Source of the DNA: Polyangiaceae bacterium
Lineage (GTDB): Bacteria > Myxococcota_A > Polyangia > Polyangiales > Polyangiaceae
DNA: 64,000 bases
Reading direction: 5' to 3'
NCBI GenBank assembly: GCA_020633235.1
Contig: JACKEA010000011.1
Span: 70,168-134,167, forward strand
The notes under the pieces were generated by a model. It had not been told where the DNA came from, made no database searches, and worked only from the letters and a program-made list of their open reading frames with translations. A program made the position numbers and the translations under genes. Shown one piece after another: positions 33,064 through 42,182 of this stretch (within the stretch, counting starts at the first letter, position 1; every line of letters begins with the position of its first letter).

Positions 33064-33656
33064 GCGGCCTCCAGTGTGTGTGTCGCCACATCCACGAGAT
33101 ACGCCTCGATGGCGGCATTCGCGTCGCCCGTCTCTTCCGCGAACAGCGACAGCTCGCTCTTCGGAGCCACGGCAAAGCGCGTGATCAGGATCCCGATGCC
33201 CACGAGTGGAATGCGCTTGCCATAGTCGCGGGGCGCGAGCAGTTCGGTAGCGCTGCCCAGGAGCATCCGCTGCGCCTTGCGCACCCGGTCCTGCGCGATG
33301 GGAGAGCTCTCGTAAACGAAGGCGCGAAGCAGGAAGCGACTGCGGTCGGGCTTGGCGCGCGCGGCGCGAAAGGCGTGACGGACGGCGTCTTGAACCGGGC
33401 ACTTGGAGCGCGCGACCACCCCAGCGATCTCCGCGCCGATCGCCGAAAGCTCCGCGAACGCCTGATCGAGGCAGGTGGCGTACAGCTCGTCCTTGGTTCC
33501 GAAGTAGTGGTGGACGGCTGCGAAGGTGACCCCCGCCGCTGTGGCGATCTCCCGCACTGTGCAACCATCGAGGCCGTGCTGACCAAACGCGGCGGTGGCA
33601 GCCGTCAGGATGTGGCGGCGTGTCGCGTCGGCGTCGGCATTGGCGGGGCGGGCCAT
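33060..33656 (-). CDS. TetR-family transcriptional regulator
   Basis: A 198-residue protein with an N-terminal HTH: AAFGQHGLDGCTVREIATAAGVTFAAVHHYFGTKDELYA (residues ~18-56), and a helical ligand-binding C-terminal domain. It starts the operon with the VTT and quinone oxidoreductase genes. ATG 33656 is preferred to 33701: the former leaves the putative operator 33675-33690 upstream of the coding region. It probably represses itself, the following genes and possibly the divergent 33714 gene. Confidence 0.85.
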   Translation of the reverse strand: MARPANADADATRRHILTAATAAFGQHGLDGCTVREIATAAGVTFAAVHHYFGTKDELYATCLDQAFAELSAIGAEIAGVVARSKCPVQDAVRHAFRAARAKPDRSRFLLRAFVYESSPIAQDRVRKAQRMLLGSATELLAPRDYGKRIPLVGIGILITRFAVAPKSELSLFAEETGDANAAIEAYLVDVATHTLEAA

Positions 33657-33674
33657 GGCGGGCAGGAACTTATC

Positions 33675-33690
33675 CACTGATAAATTAGTG
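33675..33690. promoter_or_regulatory. Putative TetR operator
   Basis: CACTGATAAATTAGTG is an imperfect inverted repeat (CACTxAT...ATxAGTG) in the 57-base gap between the TetR start at 33656 and the divergent GTG 33714. It is far more AT-rich than its surroundings, as operators and promoters often are. The palindrome is seen; binding by the adjacent TetR is inferred. Confidence 0.55.
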
Positions 33691-33713
33691 TCAAGGGGCA
33701 TACTGAGAACGTC

Positions 33714-34487
33714 GTGTTCGTCGTCGCCTTGACCCGATTTTCTCCCGCGGGCCCCCTGGAGGGGGAGGTGGGCGCTCTTGCTCCGGTGCTCGGAGTCGGT
33801 GCCTACGAGCTGCGTTTGTCGCTGGCGGCCACGCCGCCGGTGGTGCTGTGGACGGGCAACGAGCTGGACGCCGCCAAGAGCGTCCTCGCGCTGCTCCGCG
33901 GCCGTGGCCACGGCGCCGTCGCCTGCGACGCTGCGAGCGTGGCTTCCTCCGACGCGATGGCGTCACCCCGGAGCTTCAGCTTCACCCCCGATGGCCTCGA
34001 CGACTTCCGCTACGCCGACATGCTGGCGCTCTTGGTCGCTACGCACGTACGGCACGAGGAGACGAACGAACAGCACACGGAGAAGAAACTGAGCTTGAGC
34101 CGAGCGGCCCTCAGCGGCGGGCTGGTGCTCAGCAAGAAGTCCACCGTGAGCAAGCAGTCGAGCAGCGAGGAGCGCGAGCCGGTGCTGTACGTGATGCACC
34201 GGAGCGGGAGTGGCCACCTACTGCTGCGCGCCGGCTCTCTTCGCTACACCGGGCTCGGAGAGCGCATCGGTCGCACCGTTCACGAGAACTTCCAGATCCT
34301 GGTGACGCTACTGAGAGAACGCGCGCCCAAGGCTCTCTTCGACGACCGCCTGCAGAAACCGCGGCGCGGTTCGCTGCTCGCCGTCTCCGGCACCAGCCGG
34401 GAGCGGAACATCGTCAGCAGCAACGAGGCGGAGACGGACCTGGCGGCGCACCTCTTGACCGTGGCGGCGCTGCAGGGCCAGGTCTAA
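33714..34487 (+). CDS. Hypothetical protein divergent from TetR
   Basis: A 257-residue protein from GTG 33714. Alpha/beta N-terminal half (VVALTRFSPAGPLEGE, then GVGAYELRLSLA), central Ser/Lys-rich segment (SKKSTVSKQSSSEERE) and C-terminal beta region (LRAGSLRYTGLGERIG). No domain recognised, no signal peptide. It may share regulation with the TetR operon across the operator-containing gap. Confidence 0.5.
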   Translation: MFVVALTRFSPAGPLEGEVGALAPVLGVGAYELRLSLAATPPVVLWTGNELDAAKSVLALLRGRGHGAVACDAASVASSDAMASPRSFSFTPDGLDDFRYADMLALLVATHVRHEETNEQHTEKKLSLSRAALSGGLVLSKKSTVSKQSSSEEREPVLYVMHRSGSGHLLLRAGSLRYTGLGERIGRTVHENFQILVTLLRERAPKALFDDRLQKPRRGSLLAVSGTSRERNIVSSNEAETDLAAHLLTVAALQGQV

Positions 34488-34595
34488 TTCTCTGCGGATT
34501 GTGGTGGGGTGTTTTGCGACACGCCGTCGGCGATTGACTGAACCGCCATTGGAGCGAATCCTAGTCGTGGAGGGTCGTCACCGCGAGGCAGCGAC

Positions 34596-36056
34596 ATGGA
34601 TCCGTACGCCGAAATTTCAGTCCTGGCCGTAGACGATCATCCGGCGAACTTGCGCGCGCTCGACGCGCTCCTTGCCGAGCGACGCGTCCGCTTGACCACG
34701 GCCGCCTCGGGCGAGGAAGCGTTGCGGTTGTTGATGGACCGCGAATTTGCACTCATCTTGCTGGACCTACACCTGCCAGGGATAGATGGACTGGAGACCG
34801 CTCGGTTGATTCGCAGCAGCCCCCGGAGCGAGTCCACCCCGATTATCTTTTTGACCGCGCACGACCCAGTAGAGAGCCAAGTGATGCGCGCGTATGCGCT
34901 CGGGGCAGTCGACTTCTTGTTCAAGCCGATAATCCCCGAAGTGCTTCTGGCGAAGGTGCGGGTATTCATCGACTTGTTCGACAAGACCCTTCAGATCTCT
35001 CGACATGCGGAAGAGTTGCGTGAAGTGGAGCGACGACACCACGAGCTGCGCTTGGAGCAAGAACGCCGCTACTGGAGAGAGTCCCAACTGCGCGAGGAGC
35101 TGGCTCTCGAGCGTCGAATCTACGCCGACCGGCAGCGCCAAGTTGCCATCCTTCGCAGCATCGGCGATGCGGTTGTCGCTGCGGACGGGGATTGGCGCAT
35201 CACGCTTCTCAACCCCGCTGCGGAGAGGTTGACGGGTTGGTCGGAATCCGAGGCACTGCGGCAGCCCTTGAGTCGCGTGGTTCGGCTCTTGGATCGGCGG
35301 ACGCGAGCGCCAGTGCCCATATCGTCGGACGGGTCCAATCCAGAACTCGTGTTGGTAGACCGGAACGGCCGTGAGGTGCCGGTCGGGCAGAACGTGGCGG
35401 CAGTGCTGGCGGAAGAACAGCGCCGTGTCGGCGTGGTGCTCGTGCTGCGCGCGGAGGCCAACGCACGTCGATCCGAATCCTTCGCGCGTATTCGCTCGAA
35501 CGCGGCGCTCGCTCTCGAAAGCGGCGCGGTCCATCCGAGCGTCCGGCCGCTGCTGAACGAGATCAAAAGCGTTTGTGATTCGCAGGTTTCGTCGCCCACG
35601 GTTGGCGTCTCGGGAACGTACGCAAAGCGTGCAGTACGTCTGCTGTTGGTGGGCGCGAGTTCGTCGGACCGAGGCGTGCTGGAGGGCTGCTTGCAGGAAA
35701 TGGGGCACTGTGTGCAGGCGGTCGAGACGGGTGAGGAAGCCGTTCTGAGCTATCGGCGGAGCGCGGAAGATGGCGAGCTATTCGACGCCGTCTTCCTGGA
35801 TCTTAACGTGGTCGGGTGGAAGACGACGTTGGCGGAGTTGCATGGCATCGATCCGAAGGTCTGCGTCGTCGCCTTGAGCTCGCGAAGCAACGATGGTGTG
35901 ATGACCCGACACCGGGCCTTGGGTTTCTTTTCCGCGCTCGCCAAGCCGATCCACTTTGCCATGCTGGCCCGTGAGCTCCACCAGATCGTTCTCGGGCGAG
36001 CCCGAACGTCGTCTGCGGCTGGCGCGCTGGCCCTATGTTCCGTCTCGAAGTCTTGA
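34596..36056 (+). CDS. Response regulator: REC - coiled coil - PAS - degenerate REC
   Basis: A 486-residue protein. The N-terminal REC domain has AVDDHPAN, phosphoacceptor Asp ~57 (LLDLHLPG) and FLFKP (Lys ~110). A charged coiled coil (~130-185) leads to a PAS domain (SIGDAVVAADGDWRITLLNPAAERLTGW). The C-terminal REC-like domain keeps FDAVFLDLNVV but lacks a typical acidic pocket. No output HTH or kinase is present, so it probably acts as a phosphorelay intermediate. It converges with the poly-HAMP kinase (24-base overlap), and its first REC resembles that of the 42183 gene. Confidence 0.8.
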   Translation: MDPYAEISVLAVDDHPANLRALDALLAERRVRLTTAASGEEALRLLMDREFALILLDLHLPGIDGLETARLIRSSPRSESTPIIFLTAHDPVESQVMRAYALGAVDFLFKPIIPEVLLAKVRVFIDLFDKTLQISRHAEELREVERRHHELRLEQERRYWRESQLREELALERRIYADRQRQVAILRSIGDAVVAADGDWRITLLNPAAERLTGWSESEALRQPLSRVVRLLDRRTRAPVPISSDGSNPELVLVDRNGREVPVGQNVAAVLAEEQRRVGVVLVLRAEANARRSESFARIRSNAALALESGAVHPSVRPLLNEIKSVCDSQVSSPTVGVSGTYAKRAVRLLLVGASSSDRGVLEGCLQEMGHCVQAVETGEEAVLSYRRSAEDGELFDAVFLDLNVVGWKTTLAELHGIDPKVCVVALSSRSNDGVMTRHRALGFFSALAKPIHFAMLARELHQIVLGRARTSSAAGALALCSVSKS

Positions 36057-39000
36057 GTCAGCTTCGTCCGTGCACCAGACGCGGAGCAGTGACAGGAGCT
36101 GTTCCGGCTCGACCGGTTTGGTGATGTAGTCCGACGCGCCGGAGTCCAGACACTTCTCTCGGTCACCTTTCATTGCCTTGGCGGTCAACGCGATCACTGG
36201 CAGACCGTCGTACTGAGGCTGAGCGCGGATCCTTCGGGTTGCTTCGTAGCCGTCCATCTCCGGCATCATCACGTCCATCAACACCGCATCCATGCAGGGC
36301 CCTTCCGCCAACCGCTGAAGCGCGTCCCGGCCGTTCTCCGCGTGGGAAACGAGGACGTCGTGCTGCTCGAGCACGGCCGCGATGGCGAACAGGTTGCGCA
36401 CGTCGTCGTCGACGATCAGCACCCGCTTGCCGGATATCGTCGGGTCTCTCCTGACGCAGATTTCCAGCGCCTTCCGCTGTTCGACGCTCAGGTCCCCGAT
36501 GGACAGGTGCAAGAACCGAGACACTGCCTCCAGCACTTGCTCGCGACACCTCGCAACGACGGGTCGCTCGCGAGCTGAGGCGCTCAGGTCAGGCGCCTCC
36601 TTGGGCCACAACACGACGGGAAGGCGAGCCGAGTCTGTCTCGTCGAGCGCATCGAGGGTCGCGGCGACGACGCAATCCGCCCAATCGAGGTCGACGTCAT
36701 CGCCCATGCAAGCGGCTTGCTCGATCGCTACGTCGTTCGAAGCCAAAAAGTCGGCGAGCGCTTCGCGCCGCGCAGCATCCGGGTCGACGAGCAGGAGGCG
36801 CCGCTCCGAGCGAGCGAGAAACGCACCCAGCTCGCGCAGCGAGAGATCCATGTCCGCCTGGCTCGGAGGTCTGGGGACCACATCGCGGGCGCCGGCGGCC
36901 AGCGCCCGCCTGTGGAACTGCTCTTCGGTGACGACGTGGACGGCGATGTGGCGAGTTGCTGGATCGTGGCTCAGCTGATCGAGCACCACCCACCCGTTCA
37001 TGTCCGGAACGGACAGATCCAGTAGAATCGCGTGGGGCCGGAGACTGCGCGAAAGTTCCAGAGCTTCCGCGCCGGTCGTGGCTACGACGCCACGAAAGCC
37101 GAACGTGCCGCCGCGTTCGAATGCCAGGTGTGCCAGTGCCGAATCGTCTGTCGCCAACAGCAAGATGCGATCTCCGGGCACAATGGACTCGCGGACATCG
37201 GGCACGGCGCTGGCAGTCGGCGTGCCTGACTCCGGACCGAGGGGGCTACCACCGCCCCGCGGAAGCAGCAGTGTGAACGTGCTCCCCAAGCCGGGTTCGC
37301 TAGTGAGCCGAAGCTCCCCTCCCAGAAGAGTGGCAATCTCCCGACTGATCGCCAAGCCCAGTCCCGTCCCACCGTACTTTCGGCTGGTGCTACCGTCGGC
37401 CTGTTGAAAGGCCTCGAACACGAGCTTCTGCTTGTCTCGGGGGATGCCTACTCCCGAATCGCTCACCGAGAACGCCACACAGGGGGCTGCGCCATTGCTC
37501 TCGGCGCGCACCCGCAGGCTCACCTCGCCTTCGGAGGTGAACTTGAAGGCATTGGACAACAAATTGCGCAAGATCTGCTTTAGCCGCATGTCGTCGGTCT
37601 GAATGCTTCTGGGCAGCGCATCGTCCACGCGGATGTCGAACGCCAAACGACGTTCGCTCGCGATCTGCCGGAAGGAGCGCTCCACGTAGTTCGCCAGATC
37701 GCCGAGCTCGACGTCCGTCGGCTCGAGGGCAATGGTCCCCGATTCGACCTTCGCCAGGTCCAGGATCTCGTTGATTAGGGTCAGCAGGTCGGCTCCCGAC
37801 TGGTGAATGGTCTCGGCATATTCGACTTGCCTGGTGTCCAGGTTCCCGTCGGTGTTGTACGCGAGCTGGCGCGAAAGGATCAGCAAGCTGTTCAGGGGCG
37901 TGCGCAGCTCGTGAGACATGTTGGCGAGAAACTGAGACTTGTAGCGGGAGGTCACCGCCAACTGCTCCGCCTTTTCCTCGAGCTCTTGCTTGGCCAGCTC
38001 GACCTCGCGGTTCTTGCGTTCGACTTCGTTCTTCTGCTGAGTCAGCTGCCGGGCCTTCTCCTCGAGCTCTTCATTCGTCTGTTGCAGCTCGTCTTGCTGT
38101 GTTTGCAGCTCCTCGGCGAGGCCCTGCGACTGTCTCAAGAGCTCGTCCGTGCGCATGGTGGCCTCGATGGTTGCTACGACGATGCCGAGGCTCTCCAAGA
38201 GTTGGTCCAGAAAGTCGAGCTGGATGTCGGTGAACGGCCGAAAAGAAGCGAGCTCGATCACGCCCTTGGCCTCCCCTTCGAACAGGATGGGCACGACGAC
38301 GACGTTCTTCGGTGCCGCACTGCCCAAGGCGGAACCCAGTTTCATGTAGTCGCTGGGAACATCCGTCACGAGGATGCGGCTCTTCTCCAGCGTTGCCTGT
38401 CCCAAAAGCCCTTCTCCGAGCTCGATTTCCGACGCCGATGCCTTGCGCTTCGCGTTGGCGTAGGAAGCGAACAGCCGGAGCTTGGTCTCGGTCTCCCTGC
38501 GCTCCACCATGTACAAGGCACCGTGCTGAGCGTCCACCACCGGGGCAAGCTCGGAAAGCACATGGTTGGCCACGGTCAGAAGGTCGCGCTGACCTTGGAG
38601 CATTCTGGTGAAACGGGTGAGGTTGGTCTTCAGCCAATCCTGCTCCATGTTGACTCGAGTCGTCTCGGCGAGAGTTCGAATCATCTGATTGATGTTGTCC
38701 TTCAGAAGAGCGACCTCGCCTCGCGCCTCTACCGTGATGGATCTGCTGAGATCTCCCTTGGTCACGGCCGTCGCCACGTCTCCAATGGCGCGTACCTGTC
38801 GCGTCAGGTTTCCGGCGAGCTCGTTCACGTTGTTGGTCAGATCGCTCCACATCCCCGCCGCGCCCGGTACGTCTGCTTGCCCGCCAAGGCGGCCCTCGAT
38901 CCCGACATCTCGCGCGACGCTCGTCACCTGGTCCGCGAAGGTGGAGAGCGTCACGATCATGTTGTTGATCGTCTCGACAAGCGTCGCGATCTCGCCCTTG

Positions 39001-42000
39001 GCTCCGAGCGTGAGCTTCTGCTTCAAATCGCCGTTGGCGACGGCCGTCACAACGCGCGCGATCCCGCGGACTTGCTCGGTGAGGTTTCTAGCCATCAGGT
39101 TGACGTTGTCCGTGAGCTCCCGCCAGGTGCCGGAAACACCGCGCACCTCCGCCTGCCCAGCGAGTATCCCTTCTGTCCCAACTTCGCGGGCGACGCGGGT
39201 TACCTCCGCGGCGAAGGAACTGAGTTGATCCACCATGGTGTTGATGGTGTTCTTGAGCTCCAGGATCTCGCCACGAACCTCGACAGTGATCTTCCTGGAA
39301 AGATCGCCATTGGCCACGGCGGTGGTCACCGTCGCGATGTCACGAACCTGATTCGTCAGGTTCTTCGCCATCAAGTTGACGTTGTCGGTGAGCTCCTTCC
39401 AAATACCCGACACCCCACGTACCTCGGCTTGACCGCCCAACTTGCCTTCGACGCCCACGTCCCGTGCCACTCGGGTCACTTCGTCCGCGAAGGAGCTGAG
39501 CTGATCCACCGTGGTGTTGATGGTGTTCTTCAGGTCGAGAATCTCGCCCCGCACTTGCACCGTGATCTTGCGCCCCAAATCTCCCCGAGCGATCGCCGTC
39601 GATACCTGTGAGATGTCGCGCACCTGATTGGTGAGGTTGCTTGCCATCAGGTTGACGTTGTCGGTGAGCTCTTTCCAAATTCCCCGAACACCTTCCACGG
39701 ACGCTTGGCCGCCCAGCTTGCCTTCGGTTCCCACTTCGCGAGCGACCCGCGTGACCTGCTCTGCGAAGGAGCTCAGCTGGTCAACCATGGTGTTGATGGT
39801 GTTCTTCAGCTCGAGGATCTCTCCTCGAGCATCCACCACGATCTTCTTCTCCAGATCCCCTTGAGCGATGGCCGTGGCCACCTGCGAGATGTTGCGGACC
39901 TGATCGGTAAGGTTGTTGGCCATGGAGTTGACGGCATCCGTCAGATCCCTCCACGTGCCCGACACGCCACGAACATCTGCTTGGCTGCCGAGCTTGCCTT
40001 CGATCCCCACCTCGCTGGCCAGACGCGTGACCTCGTCCGCGAAGGCACCAAGCTGGTCCACCATGGTGTTGATGGTGTTCTTCAGCTCCAGGATCTCGCC
40101 GCTGGCATCCACTGCGATCTGTCGCGTGAGGTCGCCCCGGGCAACGGCTGTGGTCACCGTTGCGATGTCGCGGACCTGATTCGTCAGGTTCTTGGCCATC
40201 AGGTTCACATTGTCCGTGAGCTCCTTCCAAGTACCCTGAACCCCTTCGACCCGCGCTTGTCCGCCGAGCTTTCCTTCCACGCCGACCTCGCGAGCGACGC
40301 GAGCGACCTCTGCGCCGAAGGCATTCAGCTGGTCCACCATCGCGTTGATGGTGTTCTTCAGGTCGAGGACTTCGCCCCGCACGTCAACAGTGATCTTCTT
40401 CGAGAGGTCTCCTCCCGCCACGGCACGGGCAACGCCGGCGATGTTGCGCACCTGGTTCGTCAAGTTGCGCGCCATCGAGTTGACGTTGTCGGTGAGCTCT
40501 TTCCAGATCCCAGAAACGTCACCGACGACGGCCTGTCCGCCGAGGACGCCTTCCGTACCCACGTCGCGGGCTAGGCGGTTGACCTCGTCCGCGAAGGAGC
40601 TGAGCGCGTCCACCATGTTGTTGATGGTGTTCTTCAGCGTCAGGATCTCTCCACGAACCTCCACCGTGATCTTCCGTGAGAGGTCGCCGTTTGCGACTGC
40701 GGTCGTGACCTCCGCGATGTCACGGACTTGGTCCGTGAGGTTTTGGCCCATGGTGTTGACGTTGTCGGTGAGCTCCTTCCAGATCCCCGAAACGTCTCGG
40801 ACGTCGGCTTGAACTCCGAGAGTGCCCTCCGTGCCGACCAAGCGGGCGACTCGGGTCACCTCCGAAGAGAAGCTGTTGAGCTTGTCGACCGTGGAGTTGA
40901 TGGTGCTCTTGAGCGTGAGCATTTCGCCGCGCGCGTCGACGGTGATCTTGTGGCTAAGGTCACCCTCGGCGATGGCAGTGACCACTTCCGCCACGTTACG
41001 CACCTGGTCCGTGAGATTGTTGGCCATTGAGTTCACGTTCTCGGTGAGCTCGCGCCATACCCCGGAAACGCCGCGAACCTGGGCTTGCCCGCCCAAGATC
41101 CCGTCCGTGCCCACCTCCCGCGCCACGCGCGTGACCTCGTCGGCGAAGGATCCGAGCTGATCCACCATGGTGTTGATGGTGTTCTTCAGCTCCGAGATTT
41201 CTCCCTCGACCTTCACCGTAATCTTCTTGGAAAGGTCACCCGCGGCGATGGCACTGGCCACCTCCGCGATGTTTCGCACCTGGAAGGTCAGGTTGTTGGC
41301 CATGGAGTTCACGTTTTCGGTGAGCTCGCGCCACACCCCGGAAACGCCGCGAACCTGGGCTTGCCCGCCCAGGATCCCGTCCGTGCCCACCTCGCGCGCC
41401 ACGCGCGTGACCTCGTCGGCAAACGCGCTGAGCTGACCCACCATGGTGTTGATGGTCCGCTTCAGTTCCTGGATCTCACCCTGAACTTCGATGTTGATGG
41501 TCTTGCTGAGATCGCCTTGGGCGACCGCAGTGGTAACCCGCGCGATTTCACGAACCTGCGCCGTGAGGTTCTTGGCCATCAGATTGACGTTGTCGGTCAG
41601 CTCCTTCCAAGTGCCAGAAACGCCTTCCACCTGAGCTTGGGCCCCCAGCTTTCCTTCGATGCCGACTTCACGGGCGACGCGCGTCACTTCAGAACCAAAG
41701 ACAGCGAGCTGGCGGACCATCGCGTTCACGGAACGCGCGGAGCGCAGGAAGTCCCCTTGGAGGATGTCTTCTCCGCCATCCACGTCGACAAACTGCGTCA
41801 GATCACCCCGGGCGACGGCAGCGACCACGTTTACGACCTCGTTGCTATGCGCGGTGAGGTCGTCGAGCAGCGCGTTGACGGCCAACACGTAGGTCGCCCA
41901 GCCCCCGCGGACATCGAGCGACTTGATCCGGTGCTGCGTGCGTCCCTCCTGACCAACACTTCGGCGGAGCTCAGTCACGTCCGTGCATAGCGACTCCGCC

Positions 42001-42161
42001 GTCTGAGCGAGGTCGTTGAAGGCGCTGCATATCTCCCCATCGATGCCGATCAGCTCGTCCGGCAACCGCACCGCGAAATCCCCTCGCTGAAATGCACGTA
42101 GCGCACCAAGGAGCATCTTGTGGTCCAGGTCGAGATGCTGCGCAGTGATGGCCTGTGTCAT
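36033..42161 (-). CDS. Poly-HAMP hybrid histidine kinase, Nik1-like architecture
   Basis: A 2,042-residue soluble protein. Residues ~105-1165 form about twelve ~92-residue HAMP-type units (TRVAREVG, then WKELTDNVN, NLTxQVRxIAxV, GDLSxKITVxxRGEI). A GAF domain follows (~1190-1340), coiled coil, HisKA (NMSHELRTPLNSL, His ~1417), HATPase (NLLSNAFKFTSEG, ~1533), a REC with ILLDLSVPDMNG (~1715), a degenerate REC and a canonical C-terminal REC (LMDVMMPEMDGYE, ~1958). No transmembrane helix. Fungal group III kinases (Nik1/Os-1) share the repeated HAMP layout, and so are a model for osmotic or physical-state sensing. Likely partner of the two neighbours. Confidence 0.9.
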   Translation of the reverse strand: MTQAITAQHLDLDHKMLLGALRAFQRGDFAVRLPDELIGIDGEICSAFNDLAQTAESLCTDVTELRRSVGQEGRTQHRIKSLDVRGGWATYVLAVNALLDDLTAHSNEVVNVVAAVARGDLTQFVDVDGGEDILQGDFLRSARSVNAMVRQLAVFGSEVTRVAREVGIEGKLGAQAQVEGVSGTWKELTDNVNLMAKNLTAQVREIARVTTAVAQGDLSKTINIEVQGEIQELKRTINTMVGQLSAFADEVTRVAREVGTDGILGGQAQVRGVSGVWRELTENVNSMANNLTFQVRNIAEVASAIAAGDLSKKITVKVEGEISELKNTINTMVDQLGSFADEVTRVAREVGTDGILGGQAQVRGVSGVWRELTENVNSMANNLTDQVRNVAEVVTAIAEGDLSHKITVDARGEMLTLKSTINSTVDKLNSFSSEVTRVARLVGTEGTLGVQADVRDVSGIWKELTDNVNTMGQNLTDQVRDIAEVTTAVANGDLSRKITVEVRGEILTLKNTINNMVDALSSFADEVNRLARDVGTEGVLGGQAVVGDVSGIWKELTDNVNSMARNLTNQVRNIAGVARAVAGGDLSKKITVDVRGEVLDLKNTINAMVDQLNAFGAEVARVAREVGVEGKLGGQARVEGVQGTWKELTDNVNLMAKNLTNQVRDIATVTTAVARGDLTRQIAVDASGEILELKNTINTMVDQLGAFADEVTRLASEVGIEGKLGSQADVRGVSGTWRDLTDAVNSMANNLTDQVRNISQVATAIAQGDLEKKIVVDARGEILELKNTINTMVDQLSSFAEQVTRVAREVGTEGKLGGQASVEGVRGIWKELTDNVNLMASNLTNQVRDISQVSTAIARGDLGRKITVQVRGEILDLKNTINTTVDQLSSFADEVTRVARDVGVEGKLGGQAEVRGVSGIWKELTDNVNLMAKNLTNQVRDIATVTTAVANGDLSRKITVEVRGEILELKNTINTMVDQLSSFAAEVTRVAREVGTEGILAGQAEVRGVSGTWRELTDNVNLMARNLTEQVRGIARVVTAVANGDLKQKLTLGAKGEIATLVETINNMIVTLSTFADQVTSVARDVGIEGRLGGQADVPGAAGMWSDLTNNVNELAGNLTRQVRAIGDVATAVTKGDLSRSITVEARGEVALLKDNINQMIRTLAETTRVNMEQDWLKTNLTRFTRMLQGQRDLLTVANHVLSELAPVVDAQHGALYMVERRETETKLRLFASYANAKRKASASEIELGEGLLGQATLEKSRILVTDVPSDYMKLGSALGSAAPKNVVVVPILFEGEAKGVIELASFRPFTDIQLDFLDQLLESLGIVVATIEATMRTDELLRQSQGLAEELQTQQDELQQTNEELEEKARQLTQQKNEVERKNREVELAKQELEEKAEQLAVTSRYKSQFLANMSHELRTPLNSLLILSRQLAYNTDGNLDTRQVEYAETIHQSGADLLTLINEILDLAKVESGTIALEPTDVELGDLANYVERSFRQIASERRLAFDIRVDDALPRSIQTDDMRLKQILRNLLSNAFKFTSEGEVSLRVRAESNGAAPCVAFSVSDSGVGIPRDKQKLVFEAFQQADGSTSRKYGGTGLGLAISREIATLLGGELRLTSEPGLGSTFTLLLPRGGGSPLGPESGTPTASAVPDVRESIVPGDRILLLATDDSALAHLAFERGGTFGFRGVVATTGAEALELSRSLRPHAILLDLSVPDMNGWVVLDQLSHDPATRHIAVHVVTEEQFHRRALAAGARDVVPRPPSQADMDLSLRELGAFLARSERRLLLVDPDAARREALADFLASNDVAIEQAACMGDDVDLDWADCVVAATLDALDETDSARLPVVLWPKEAPDLSASARERPVVARCREQVLEAVSRFLHLSIGDLSVEQRKALEICVRRDPTISGKRVLIVDDDVRNLFAIAAVLEQHDVLVSHAENGRDALQRLAEGPCMDAVLMDVMMPEMDGYEATRRIRAQPQYDGLPVIALTAKAMKGDREKCLDSGASDYITKPVEPEQLLSLLRVWCTDEADSRLRDGT
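38660..41850 (-). repeat. About twelve tandem 276-bp repeats encoding HAMP units
   Basis: The repeats encode the poly-HAMP part of the hybrid kinase. Units remain similar at DNA level (for example the GAGCTCCTTCCA or GAGCTCGCGCCA blocks recur about every 276 bases), which points to duplication by unequal recombination followed by divergence. This is coding repeat, not a mobile or CRISPR array. Confidence 0.85.
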
Positions 42162-42182
42162 GAATACCTCCAGACAGTCGGG

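Noticed and set aside
38660..41850. CRISPR-like or satellite array
   Set aside because: The ~276-bp periodicity encodes HAMP units in one continuous frame; no short direct repeats with unique spacers are present.
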